64,000 bases of DNA from Ephydatia muelleri (Eukaryota; Porifera; Demospongiae; Spongillida; Spongillidae), in the NCBI GenBank assembly GCA_013339895.1, contig JABACO010000004.1:11655723-11719722 (forward strand). The letters run 5' to 3'. Shown in pieces: positions 24,150 through 35,800 of the stretch (position 1 is the first letter of the stretch; the number at the start of each line of letters is the position of its first letter). Below the pieces are notes generated by a model, which saw nothing but the letters and a program-made list of their open reading frames with translations, made no database searches and had not been told where the DNA came from. The translations under genes were made by a program, and so were the position numbers.

Positions 24150-25013
24150 CTGTGGGGCTCCATCTGCTCATTTGCTGTGTGACCCAATAAAGCAATTCAC
24201 ATACAAAAGCAAAACTGTGTTGTGTGTGGTAAAAAAGTGTGGCTTCAACTGATAGGTGCTTCTGTATACCTAAATGTATATAGTTGACAATGTAGCATAC
24301 TGACCGTCTTGTGAATTTGTCTGTGCTTGGTATTTTTACCTTAACTATTTTGAAGGCAGCAGTGTAGAATATTGTGCCATTATACAATAGCTTGAATTTG
24401 TTTATCTAAACCATTAATGTTTTTCTAGTCATCAACACATTGATCAGATGAGGAAAAGCCGTTTTGCATGTCAAATTGGTGTGAGTTGTTTACAAAGAAC
24501 ATTTTTCCGCAATGTGGAAGCACTTATTCCACAATAATTGGCTTACACAAATACTGAGATAATATATAATCTGCAAGTGAATAACAAAAAATGTATGGAC
24601 AACTACAGTTAACGTAGCCCCTTTTCTGTAGCATAAAAAATGGCTGCGCGCCAATAAAGGTTTGCAATATGAATATATAATGTGCATATGGTATTTCTGT
24701 ATTGGCAAAACATGCAAATAGATGCTTGGAACTAAAGTGATGGCCATTATGGAAGTGAGTAGTCTCTGCAGTTCTTTTGAAGCTGGTTTCTTAGGCGCTC
24801 CATTAAGTTATGTAACCAATAGAGCATGAGATTGAACCGCATTATTCATTTAGAAATTGAAGCATCACATGTATAGATGTAAATATATGGCTGCATGATC
24901 AGTAATAAACGTTATTCAAAAATGCACACATATAACTGGATACCCAGGCATACATGTAACCTCATCCATGCCCAGTGAACATATTTTGGTTCAGCCAGAT
25001 TCCAGTCATCTCA
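24150..25013 (-). repeat. right arm of the 0.4-kb inverted duplication
   Basis: Reverse complement of the two blocks at 19797-20215. Here they are separated by about 590 bp instead of 145 bp, so roughly 445 bp was inserted here or lost on the other side. Confidence 0.7.
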
Positions 25014-25211
25014 CACAACCGTTTGCACTTCTGTTTGGTGGTGTGTTGAACACAGATGACCCATGGGTAATGAAAGCTGACACCCTCTTCGACTGCCAGT
25101 GACATAAATATATCACACTGATTACATGTGGCCAATGCACTAGCTTGCACACCCTCCCACAGCAATGACCAACTTGTAGCCACTGACATTCTAGCCAACA
25201 TATGCAGCTTT

Positions 25212-25590
25212 CACCCTCTCGCCAAATGTGTAACCCATGGCCAATAACATACACGTATACAGTATAGTGAGCTATTACATTAGTTATTAACTAACGCCCA
25301 CCAGTAACCTTTGCCCATGGTTGCCCCTTTCTTAACAAGCTGGCTAACACGTCACCATTAAAAAAACTCAGCCTTAAGCTATATGAAAGTGGCTAGGTAG
25401 ACAAAGTCATGTTGCTGCATACTATTGGCATTTGATTGTCTGTTAAACGGTCGTGTGTTGGCCAACTTATTAAAAACACAGGCAACCATGGGGTACTGTT
25501 CTGATTGTTTGCTGCTTTTTAGTGGCTACTACATCTGTAAATTGGTGCTATATGTTATTGGCCATGGATTACGCAATTGGCTATAATGTC
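25212..25590. repeat. long imperfect palindrome (MITE-like)
   Basis: The outer arms, 25230-25251 and 25551-25572, are reverse complements at 21 of 22 positions. Inner arms around CCCATGGTTGCC (25312-25327) and GGCAACCATGGGG (25480-25493) also pair, including CTGGCTAACAC with GTGTTGGCCAAC. The central loop is about 25355-25450. The size and hairpin form suit a MITE. Flanking target-site repeats were not found. Confidence 0.6.
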
Positions 25591-27131
25591 AGTGTGTTGT
25601 TCAGAGTGTTAGGGTCGCGTGTTGCCCAGAAGGTGGATATCACCTCCTTCTGTAGTCCTTCCTTTGTACAGCAGCAATGCACTCGCACAGAATCCTAGAT
25701 TGACTTAAATTGATATACCAAATTACACATGGCACAATATCATCTCCAACACCAATCAACAGCTATTAGATGGCTTAATTCTCACCCCCAGTCAACACTT
25801 CATCACATTGTTGGCTTGAAACACTGTGATAGGAGGTCTCAAATGACAGAAATAGCTAGCTAACAATTGAAAGTGTGTGCCTAAGTGCATGAACATATAT
25901 GTCAAATCCTCTAACTGCTTCATTCAATTAACGTAAACTCCAATGGACCGTTTCATACAACTGTGACATGTCAACCAGAAGCAAACTTTCACATGACTAT
26001 TTAGCTATCCCTATTTTTCCAATCACACATGAACACCTTACACCTGTGAGCTACAACCGTCCAACAATACAAATTCACACGCAAGTGCATACACACTGTA
26101 CGCATGCACACACACAAAGCTTGTCACATGAATCAAACATGAAACATGTATAGTGTATACACAGCCACACCAACACTCAAAGTCAATCTGTGAGACTATC
26201 ATGCATTTTCCGTGGTTCAACCTTCAATACAGGGTGTTCGGCACCAGAAGCAGCCTCCACAAAGGCACCCCATCACTTAACTCTTTGAATGCCATGCTAG
26301 TTCATATATGCAAGCATGCATATACACACAACTGTTATGAGTTCAACTTGACAGTGTAAGAAAGAAATGTGGGGATCGCAACTTCATAATGCATGCATGC
26401 ATGCAAATGTTTGCTGCACTTGTGTGACCTTATAAGTTCATGACATGTTTGATTACTTTACAACTGTACTAATTACATGTATGTTTCTTCTGAAGAACAC
26501 ATTGTTCAGATGACTCCCTATTTCCAGAACAGGTAGAATATGTATCCCACATTAGTGTAGTACAACATGTTTAAAATGCCAGTTCACTCCACCTCCATCT
26601 ACATTTTTCCAGTTCATAATAAGTATGATTTGTTACAACCGTATGTGCAAGGTAATGATGGACACACAAGATGTGCGTATATTTCAGTGCCCATCTACAT
26701 GGCTGGTTTACATGCATGTCACTGAATTGCATGTATGTAAATGTACAACATGGTATTCAATGTGATTATTTGTAATAAGCACAACACTCTGAATGCATGA
26801 CACAGATGGTTATATGGTTGTGTGAGAATGCATGTATATATGCATTTGGCTTTCAAAGAGTCATCCATTATCAAACTACAAAGTTTCAACAGTAAGCAAG
26901 TGTTTGAACAACTTAAGTTGAAAAGTACGTTCATTAGATTACATTGACAATTGTTATCTTATTGTTCAATTACACAGCACAATTATGATGTTTTGTGTTT
27001 TGTGTGCAGTTTGGGCACCCCTGCTGAAAAAAAGAACCCAACCTGCACTATTGTTACAAACACAGATAAACATCATGCGCTGCAGTGCATGACACCAGAG
27101 TCTCATATTAGAGGTTTGTGAGGAGAAGAGT
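25591..27131. other. no gene seen
   Basis: AT-rich intergenic sequence with a short (GCAT)n run at about 26389-26405. Confidence 0.5.
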
Positions 27132-27290
27132 TGTGTGTGTGTGTGTGTGTGTGTGTTTGTGCATTGTGTGTGTTTGTGTGTGTATGTGTGTGCATTGTGT
27201 GTGTGAACATTGTGTGTGTTTGTGTGTGTGTGTTTGTGTGTTTGTGTGTTTGTGTGTCTGTATGTGTGTGTGTGTGTGTGTGTGTATGTG
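27132..27290. repeat. (TG)n-rich microsatellite
   Basis: About 160 bp of imperfect TG repeats interrupted by TTTG, GCAT and TATG. The ORFs across it on both strands are composition artefacts. Confidence 0.95.
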
Positions 27291-27619
27291 TACTGATACA
27301 TTGCCTGGTACCTGAAGCAGGATAATTGAATTTAAAACCTCACATAATACCTTTCCTCGTTACTAGGAATAGGTGTAGGCAGTTCATGAAGCAGACACAT
27401 GTACTCTATTCATCATCACAACATACATAATTTGTCTCAACAAGTACACAGACTAGCACACATGCAACACACAGCAAAGGCATAAAACACGACTGGAGGG
27501 CAGCTGTACGAATGTAGCCAAGTCATATGTTTAGTGATCCTAGGAAAAGCTGGAATATACTATTGTGTGTTTCGAGAGTCAAAACAAATGAGCACTATCA
27601 ATATAATCTCATAAGCTTA

Positions 27620-28569
27620 CCATGTACCAATTTAGGTTGGCTAATAGATTTCCCATCATAACGAGAGAGTGCGTCAGTCTTTTCTACTCTCATTTTCTTG
27701 TCATTGTTGAGACCAGTCATTCATACTTTCACATACTCAAAGTCCACTGCTCAGTTGTGATTAATTATGTGCCTGGTTCTATGATGGAAATGTGGAATCC
27801 CTTCATGGAATACATGCTGTTATATTTTTGATTGCCACGGTGATATGCCTTCACTTTCATTCTAATAATCAAACAGTACACAACACAACAGACTGTTCAA
27901 CTATCTCTCCAAGAAGACCAATCAGATCAAACCAATGAATGATGCCCACTATGCCCTCTATTAGGGGGAGTGGCGATGGTGGCAGGGAGCAAGGCTTTGG
28001 TTTGTTGTTGCGATGTACAGTTTGAATCCAGTGTATAGTTCTGACAATGCATATCTGCTCTGTCTACCCAGGCTACCATGGTGATAGTGTTCATGCTAGT
28101 ACATGTACAAGCAAGTATACAGCCATTTGGACTGTCAGTTCAAAAGACTGATAAATGCAACACACCACACCAGTTTCTGCAATAAGTTGTACAATTATCT
28201 GGACCTGATGTACCTCCTCAACTGTACTGCACTAGATATGTTAATGTCTTACACTGTATACCAGAGTTCATATGAAACACTGATTCTGTTGGTGTTTTGG
28301 TGGGCCTTCTAAACTATTGCATTGTGGCCATCCTCAAGGCTTGCAAGATATATGGCAGAGCCAGACAGAAATAGATTATTTGAAAGGAAATAAAAAGCAA
28401 TGCTTTCTATAGCGGTAGATGTAATTACCACCAATAGCACCACCACTTTGACCATCATGGAACAACTGGGTGATGATTGAAGTATACGTGTCATGGTACT
28501 GTCATATACCTCTGCACTGTAGTAGAGACTCATAGGACATATGTGTTTGTAGCATTGTCTGCAGAGTGT
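27620..28569 (+). pseudogene. 3'-terminal fragment of the beta-helix multi-TM gene
   Basis: The sequence aligns with 45765-46560 of the intact gene. The segment RFPII starts near 27645 and a decayed GDMNVWFYDGNVEYL counterpart lies near 27770-27820. The GEWRWW counterpart follows near 27968-27990, and LYNYLDLMYLLNCTALDML at 28181-28240. A stop after TGGGCCTTC and several shifts end it. This is the left, longest member of the downstream array and has the same orientation as the intact gene. Confidence 0.85.
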
Positions 28570-30197
28570 ATTGTACTGACAACTTCATTTGGTTATTACG
28601 ATTTTAAAATTGCAGTTATTGTACTAATATGTTTTGGACAGTACTGAAATCTGAAAATACAGTGCTAAGGAAATTAATCAATCCGGTGTTATGTGACAAG
28701 GGTTTGACATATGACCACCACAACATCACACCACAACACACTAGGCATACAACCCATGTCATACCCAATGCCCTAGTTTGGCCCTGAATAAAAGTGAAAA
28801 GCACTCCACTCTCCCAGCTACAGTACTATCCAGTAGAGTATTCGGAGACCAATTGGGAAGTGGAGTTCATTACGTATGCCAACCTGCTTTTACAAACACA
28901 GCTAACGTACTTGTATGAGCCCACTGAGGTTCACACTGGTACAGTACTCTGCAAACCAATATCGGAACGTATACCAACCTCCAACAGTCTTTTAACTCTT
29001 TCAACGCCAAGTACATCATGCCGACATACTCACCCATACCTATCTATATCACAATTCATGCAGTGTTGGACTGATAATACAGATCGCTTTGACTACCATT
29101 GTTCTTGCATGCTAATGCAATATGGTCCTTGTCATAATCATCTTAGAACACATTTTGGGGCTCAAGTGTATTTTGTGTTTCCATCATAACCTGGCACGTA
29201 TTGTGCCAACAACTGATACTTTTTATTAACTGGTAAAAGTGAACTGACCTTTTAAACATAGTTCACAACACAGATGTGGGTTACACAATCTGGTTCTGGG
29301 AGCACTGTAGTAATGCATTAGTGAAGTCTTCAGAATAATTGGGTTCTTTGGCAGGTGGAAGAAGCATCATTGCGTTACAAGTAATAACCAATGCAAACAT
29401 GTACTACATGTATTTATAAGGTACACATGCAGCAAGCATGTGCATGCATCATGGAGTTGAAAGGAATATAACGAAGGAATGGTTTCTATAGAGCTTGGTG
29501 AAGTCATCACCAATACTGTCACTGTGATCGTCAGTTATTGTCTGAGGGAACCATTATGTGAATTAACCGATCCGGTGTTAATTTACGAAGGCTTGGCATA
29601 TGTGCACCACCACGTCTGGTAGGTACATCCCACACACCACACCACACTAGGCACAGCTCTTTTCATATCTGATGCCCTTGTTTGGGCTTGAATAGAAGGA
29701 CAAGCATTCCAATCTCCCACCTACTTACCCTGCAGTAGAGTATTCTGAGACGAACTGAGAAAGTAGTATACCAATGCAATCAGCCTTTTAAAAACACAGC
29801 TAACGTACTTGTAGTAGTCCACGAGGTCCACACTGGTACAGTACTCTGCAAGCAAATAAGTCCTGTTAAGGTAGAAGTGCAGCAAGCATATGCATGCATC
29901 ATGGAATTGAATGAAATATGAAGTAATGGTTTCTCTAGAGCGATATGAAGTCATCACCAATACTTTCAGCACCACCACTGTGACCGTCAGTTATGATATA
30001 AGGGAACCATTATGTGAAGATTGCAGTACTTGCCATGTTGAGTAACATATACTTTCATACCTACTTGTATAAGATCTACATCATATTGTTGAATCTTCTG
30101 ATAGAGTAATGGTGCTGTATCTGGAAGACAAACATGAATTGAGATCGTTGAGCTGTTCTATTCACTGCAGCGATGGCAGAAGGTATATAATACGATT

Positions 30198-30213
30198 GGG
30201 GGGGGGGGGGGGG
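30198..30213. repeat. poly-G tract inside the array unit
   Basis: A run of 16 G after TACGATT. The same site carries G runs in later units at 35165-35178, 37446-37461 and 39735-39747, of differing length, and a shorter GGGGGAGGGGG near 41503. The length varies between otherwise similar units. Confidence 0.85.
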
Positions 30214-31235
30214 AGGGGAGCTCCAAAAGTGAGGATAATTGAATTCATTATACAGCAGGGGGCAGATATAGGCTTTTGTTGATAGTATTCCTCCTGTCCG
30301 GCTATGGGGATGGGGGAGTGTAGCATGAAGCTCCCCATAAGCCCCACAGACCCCCAGGAATGTTTTGTAAAATCGATGAACATGCTAGTACAAGCAAATA
30401 TACAGCTATTTGGACTGTCAGTACAAAAGACAGATGAATGCAACAGACACACCAGTTTCTGCAATAAGTTGTACAATTATCTGGACCTGATGTACCTCCT
30501 CAACTGTACTGCACTAGCTATGTTAATTTCTTACATTGTATACCAGAGTTCAAATGAAACACTGATTCTGTTGGAGTTTTAGTAACTCCTATACTATTGC
30601 ATTGTGGCCATCCTCAAGGCTTGCAAGATATATGGCAGAGCCAGACAGAAATAGATTATTTGAAAGAAAATAAAAAGCAATGCTTTCTATAGAGGTAGAT
30701 GTATTCACCACCAATAGCACCACCACTTTGACCATCATGGAACAACTGGGTGACGATTGAAGTATACGTGTCATGGTACTGTCATATACCTCTGCACTGT
30801 AGTAGAGACTCATAGGACATATGTGTTTGTAGCATTGTCTGCAGAGTGTATTGTACTGACAATTTCATTTGGTTATTACGATTTTAAAATTGCAGTTATT
30901 GTACAAATATGTTTTGGACAGTACTGAAATCTGAGAATACAGTGCTAAGGAAATTAATCAATCCGGTGTTATGTGACAAGGGTTTGGCATATGACCACCA
31001 CAACATCACACCACAACACACTAGCCATGCAACCCATGTCATACCCAATGCCCTAGTTTGGCCCTGAATAAAAGTGAAAAGCACTCCACTCTCCCAGCTA
31101 CAGTACTATGCAGTAGAGTATTCTGAGACCAATTGGGAAGTGGAGTTCATTACGTATGCCAACCTGCTTTTACAAACACAGCTAACGTACTTGTATGAGC
31201 CCACTGAGGTTCACACTGGTACAGTACTCTGCATA

Positions 31236-32823
31236 CGTTGCAGAGTAGCATACGTTGAATTCCAATGATAAGATTGAACAGCATCTTGAACAATACATTT
31301 ATAGTTTTCTGAAAAATCTGCAATCACTACATATTATTCAGGTCTAAGAGCTGTCTTTAATTGATTTAAAAAACTGTTTTGAACTTTTGCTATATAATCA
31401 TGGCACTTCAAAGTTTGTAGTATATCAATAAATGAATCTAAAAATTCTTCTACTGGCTGTACAACAGTGATAAGGCTTGAGCGATCTGTTTGTGTCCACG
31501 GGTGGTATTGAATATTATCTATCAAATTATCATCCATTATTTTGTGCAGCCGTTCTTCAAGATGATCAGTCCCAGGGCACTGGGTACATTTGTTTAAGTA
31601 GCAGTCTGTACTAGGGGGGTCACACATAATAGCTTCTAAACAATGCCTGTAATGCAAAAATTGTTGTTCACTAAGGGAAGGAAGCTTACTGCCAATAAAC
31701 ATCAATTTTGTGTTCTGATGTAGTGTGCACACACACACTGAGTGCGTCCCACTTGCCCCTGCTAATACGCATTCTTTAGGTCTCAGTGATGCAAACGTTG
31801 AGAAACCAACCTTAGCATCTGGATGTACATTTTAAAGTGCTGATATGCCTCTTTGAGGTTGCACAGTAGTAGTCTTTTCTGTCGAGTTACTCTCTTTCCT
31901 TCTGCATTCATAAAAGACACACAGTCTTTCCTTCCTGGTAGCATTCTGCTGATTTCATCACTGAGGTACACATCTGAAACTAACTGCTTTATTCTTTCTG
32001 GAAGAGGGTTCCCTGGTTTAGGATTTGGACTGGAGAGAAAGCCTTTCTCCAGCACCAGCTTCTTTGCCTGTCTAGCCATGTAGTTGGATGCCCCAAACTC
32101 CTTCACAATCTTCCTTACACTCCAGCTTTTGGGCAGTGCAGTAAGAATCTTTACTTTCTCACTACGGCGAACTGTGGAGTGAAATTTCTCTTTCAATTGT
32201 GAAATGATTTCACCTGCTGGATCTTGGCCAAGGAACTCACTACCATTGCTGCTTTCGATTTCATCTTGTAAGGTACTGTCTGTATCATCACAATACTCTT
32301 CACTGCTTGGCATTTCATTTTCAGCACTCATTTCATGAAGTGCTGGGGCTCCAGATGTTGTTGGGGCTCTATATGTTGTTGGGGCTCCAGATGTTGTTGG
32401 GGCTCTGTATGTTGTTGGGGCTCCAGATGTTGTTGGGGCTCCAGATGTTGTTGGGGCTCCAGCAGATGTTGTTGGGGCTCCAGATGTTGTTGGGGCATCT
32501 TCAATTGGAGAGTCACTCTGAATGGTCTCTACAGACAAGATTGCTGTAAAATCAGGTGTACATGCATCCTCTATGAAATGAGTTTCAACAACACTGCTGT
32601 TATGGCCAGAAAAACTGCCATCAGATTGAGTTTCGCCATGCAGTTTGTAAAGTTTCATGCGACAAGAAGGACAGATCTTATGCTTATTAGTCAGCTGCAA
32701 CGATGGAAACTTTGCAATCAGACTGATTGAAACGCACCGTAGATTGTAGGATCCTCCAGACGTTCGTTTTCTCTTGTGACAGCTCAATGGATCGCAGCAG
32801 TGCAGACGGAACTTAGACGGCAT
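31236..32823 (-). pseudogene. 3'-truncated, frameshifted DDE-type mobile-gene ORF of an uncharacterised family
   Basis: It starts at 32823 with MPSKFRLHCCDPLSCHKRKR and CPSCRMKLYKLH, a Cys-rich N-terminus. A Pro-Thr-Thr-Ser-Gly-Ala repeat tract (32341-32495, 18-bp minisatellite) follows. Next come LPKSWSVRKIVKEFGASNYM (helix-turn-helix-like), SSPNPKPGNPLPERI, MLPGRKDCVSF and NLKEAYQHF. Near 31826 the frame shifts by one base and continues GFSTFASLRPKECVLAGASG, THSVCVCTLHQN and CTQCPGTDHLEE. After a TAA stop at about 31331 the frame continues VVIADFSENYKCIVQDAVQ, a segment where an acidic catalytic residue is expected (AD-F-x-E-N-Y), and is cut at the insertion edge. I recognise the architecture from uncharacterised sponge, Hydra and arthropod proteins. 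DDE membership is inferred. Confidence 0.6.
32341..32495. repeat. 18-bp minisatellite within the mobile-gene ORF
   Basis: GCTCCAGATGTTGTTGGG and its TATATGTTGT/TGTATGTTGT variants repeat about 8.5 times. On minus they encode PTTSGA and PTTYRA. One unit has a 3-bp insertion (CAGCAGATG), keeping the frame. Confidence 0.85.
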
Positions 32824-35800
32824 TTCTTAGTGGCAAAAAACGAGCTCGGGCATAATACCTGGCGCGCGGCCTGCATGCAAGCCAGCCCATAACGTGTATG
32901 TTCATGGTGCGCAAAGAACCTTTGTTCTCAAGCGCCGAATGAGAACAATGCATCGGCAGGCTTGAGCGGGCAATGACATACTATAGTGCCACACCCACTT
33001 ATGTTTTGCTAGCGGTTAATTATCACCTTTGTAAGGATTCTTAAGAGTCATCTACATTTGTACTTCAGCGCAATGCAGTTCAATAACACCTTGGCATTCC
33101 ATCTAGCAATCTTGAACATAGGACACCAAGACTAAGTACTTGATATTGCTTTAAGAAAAAATGAGAAATAAGTGTCCGTTTATAATTGGTAGTAAAATCT
33201 AGGCTTCAAATTGATATTGGCACTTACTTTTCTGTTTCTAAGCTGAATTTGAAAGATTGGAAGGTAGCTATAGATGCCAGCTGTGCATGTTAAAAAAAAG
33301 GTCACAAAGGCTCTTACGTAGAAAAAGATAATAGTCATTGTTTACATAAGTGGTTAGAATTGTGATCAACTCATAACGCATGAAATCATTGAAGTCAAGA
33401 GTTAATAATTTATATTCTTACGTATGTAAGTATGTTTAGTTCATGGATATATTTTGTTTTTGAAACTCAGACACATGTGTGTTGAATTGGTTAAGATTGA
33501 CCCTATTGTACTGACAACTTCATTTGGTTATTACGATTTTAAAATTGCAGTTACTGTATAAATATGTTTTGGACAAAACAGTGAAATCTGAGAATACAGT
33601 GCTAAGGAAATTGGTATAATTAATCAATCCGGTGTTATGTGACTAGGGTTTGGCATATGACCACCACAACATCTGTTTGGTACATCCCACACACCACAAC
33701 ACACTAGCCATGCAACCCATGTCATACCCAATGCCCTAGTTTGGCCCTGAATAAAAGTGAAAAGCACTCCACTCTCCCAGCTACTGTACTATGCAGTAGA
33801 GTATTCGGAGACCAATTCGGAAGTGGAGTTCATTACATATGCCAACCTGCTTTTACAAACACAGCTAACGTACTTGTACGAGCCCACTGAGGTTCGCACT
33901 GGTACAGTACTCTGCAAACCAATATCGGAACGTATACCAACCTCCAACAGTCTTTTAACTCTTTCAACGCCAAGTACATCATGCCGACATACTCACCCAT
34001 ACCTATCTATATCACAATTCATGCAGTGTTGGACTGATAACATAGATCGCTTTGACTACCATTGTTCTTGCATGCTAATGCAATATGGTCCTTGTCATAA
34101 TCATCTCTAAACACATTATGGGGCTCAAGTGTATTTTGTGTTTCCATCATAACCTGGCACGTATTGTGCCAGCAACTGATACTTTTTATTAACTGGGAAA
34201 AGTGAACTGACCTTTTAAACATAGTTCACAACACAGATGTGGGCTACACATGCTGGTTCTGGGAGCACTGAAGTATTGCATTAGTGAAGCCATCAGAATA
34301 ATCGGAATCTTTGGCAGGTGGAAGAAGCATCATCGCCTTACAAGTAATAACCAATGCAAACATGTACTACATGTATTTATAAGGTACACATGCAGCAAGC
34401 ATGTGCTGCATCATGGAGTTGAAAGGAATATAACGAAGGAATGGTTTCTATAGAGCTTGGTGAAGTCATCACCAATACTGTCACTGTGATCGTCAGTTAT
34501 TGTCTGAGGGAACCATTATGTGAATTAACCGATCCGGTGTTAATTTACGAAGGTTTGGCATATGTGCACCACCACGTCTGGTAGGTACATCCCACACACC
34601 ACATCACACTAGGCACAGCTCTCTTTGTATCCGATGCCCTTGTTTGGGCTTGAATAGAAGTGACAAGCATTCCACTCTCCCAGCTACTTACCCTGCAGTA
34701 GAGTATTCTGAGACCAATTGAGAAAGTGGTAAACCAATGCAATCAGCCTTTTAAAAACACAGCTAACGTACTTGTAGTAGTCCACGAGGTCCACACTGGT
34801 ACAGTACTCTGCAAACCAAATATGTCCTTATAAGGTAGAAGTGCAGCAAGCATATGCATGCATCATGGAATTGAATGAAATATGAAGTAATGGTTTCTAT
34901 AGAGTTATATGAAGTCATCACCAATTCTTTCAGCACCACCACTGTGACCATCAGTTATGATATAAGGGAACCATTATGTGAAGATTGAAGTACTTTCCAT
35001 GTTCAGTAACATATATATTTTTCATACCTACTTGTATAAGATCTACATCATACTGTTGAATCTTCTGATAGAGTAATGGTGCTGTATCTGGAAGACAAAC
35101 ATGAATTGAGATCGTTGAGCTGTTCTATTCACTGCAGCGGTGGCAGAAGGTATATAATAAGATTGGGGGGGGGGGGGGAGCTCCAAAAGTGAGGATAATT
35201 AAATTCATTATACAGCAGGGGGCAGATATAGGCTTTTGTTGATAGTATTTCTCCTGTCCGGCTATGGGGATGGGGGAGTGTAGTAAGAAGCTCCCGATAA
35301 GCCCCCCAGACACCCAGGAATGTTTTGTAAAATCGATGAACATGCTAGTACAAGCAAATATACAGCTGTTTGGACTGTCAGTTCAAAATACAGATAAATG
35401 CACCAGTTTCTGCAATAAGTTGTACAATTATCTGGACCTGATGTACCTCCTCAACTGTACTGCACTAGCTATGTTAATTTCTTACATTGTATACCAGAGT
35501 TCAAATGAAACACTGATTCTGTTGGAGTTTTAGTACCTCCTATACTATTGCATTGTGGCCATGCAAGGCTTGCAAGATCTATGGCAGAGCCAGACAGAAA
35601 TGGATTATTTGAAAACAAATATAAAGCAATGCTTTCTATAGAGGTAGATGTATTCACCACCAATAGCACCGCCACTTTGACCATCAGGGAACAACTGGGT
35701 GATGATTGAAGTATAGGTATCATGGTACTGTCATATACCTCTGCACTGTAGTAGAGACTCATAGGACATATGTGTTTGTAGCATTGTCGGCAGAGTGTAT

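Larger units (their letters stand above)
31234..33503. mobile_element. 2.27-kb insertion in the array carrying a mobile-type gene
   Basis: Array sequence stops at ...CAGTACTCTGCA (about 31233) and restarts at a unit start at 33504. The material between is unrelated to the array. It contains a minus-strand gene cut off at its 3' end exactly at the left junction, and about 680 bp of upstream sequence without a gene. At the left junction GCATACGTTG occurs twice (31232-31241 and 31248-31257), and TACTCTGCA is followed by its inverse TGCAGAGTA. No terminal inverted repeats or target-site repeats are visible. Confidence 0.65.

Noticed and set aside
27118..27325. Val/Cys-rich ORFs over the TG repeat
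   Set aside because: Microsatellite artefact on both strands.
34019..34222. Short ORFs recurring in each array unit (also at 36305 and elsewhere)
   Set aside because: They recur because the DNA unit recurs. They lie antisense to or outside the ancestral reading frame and accumulate stops between units.
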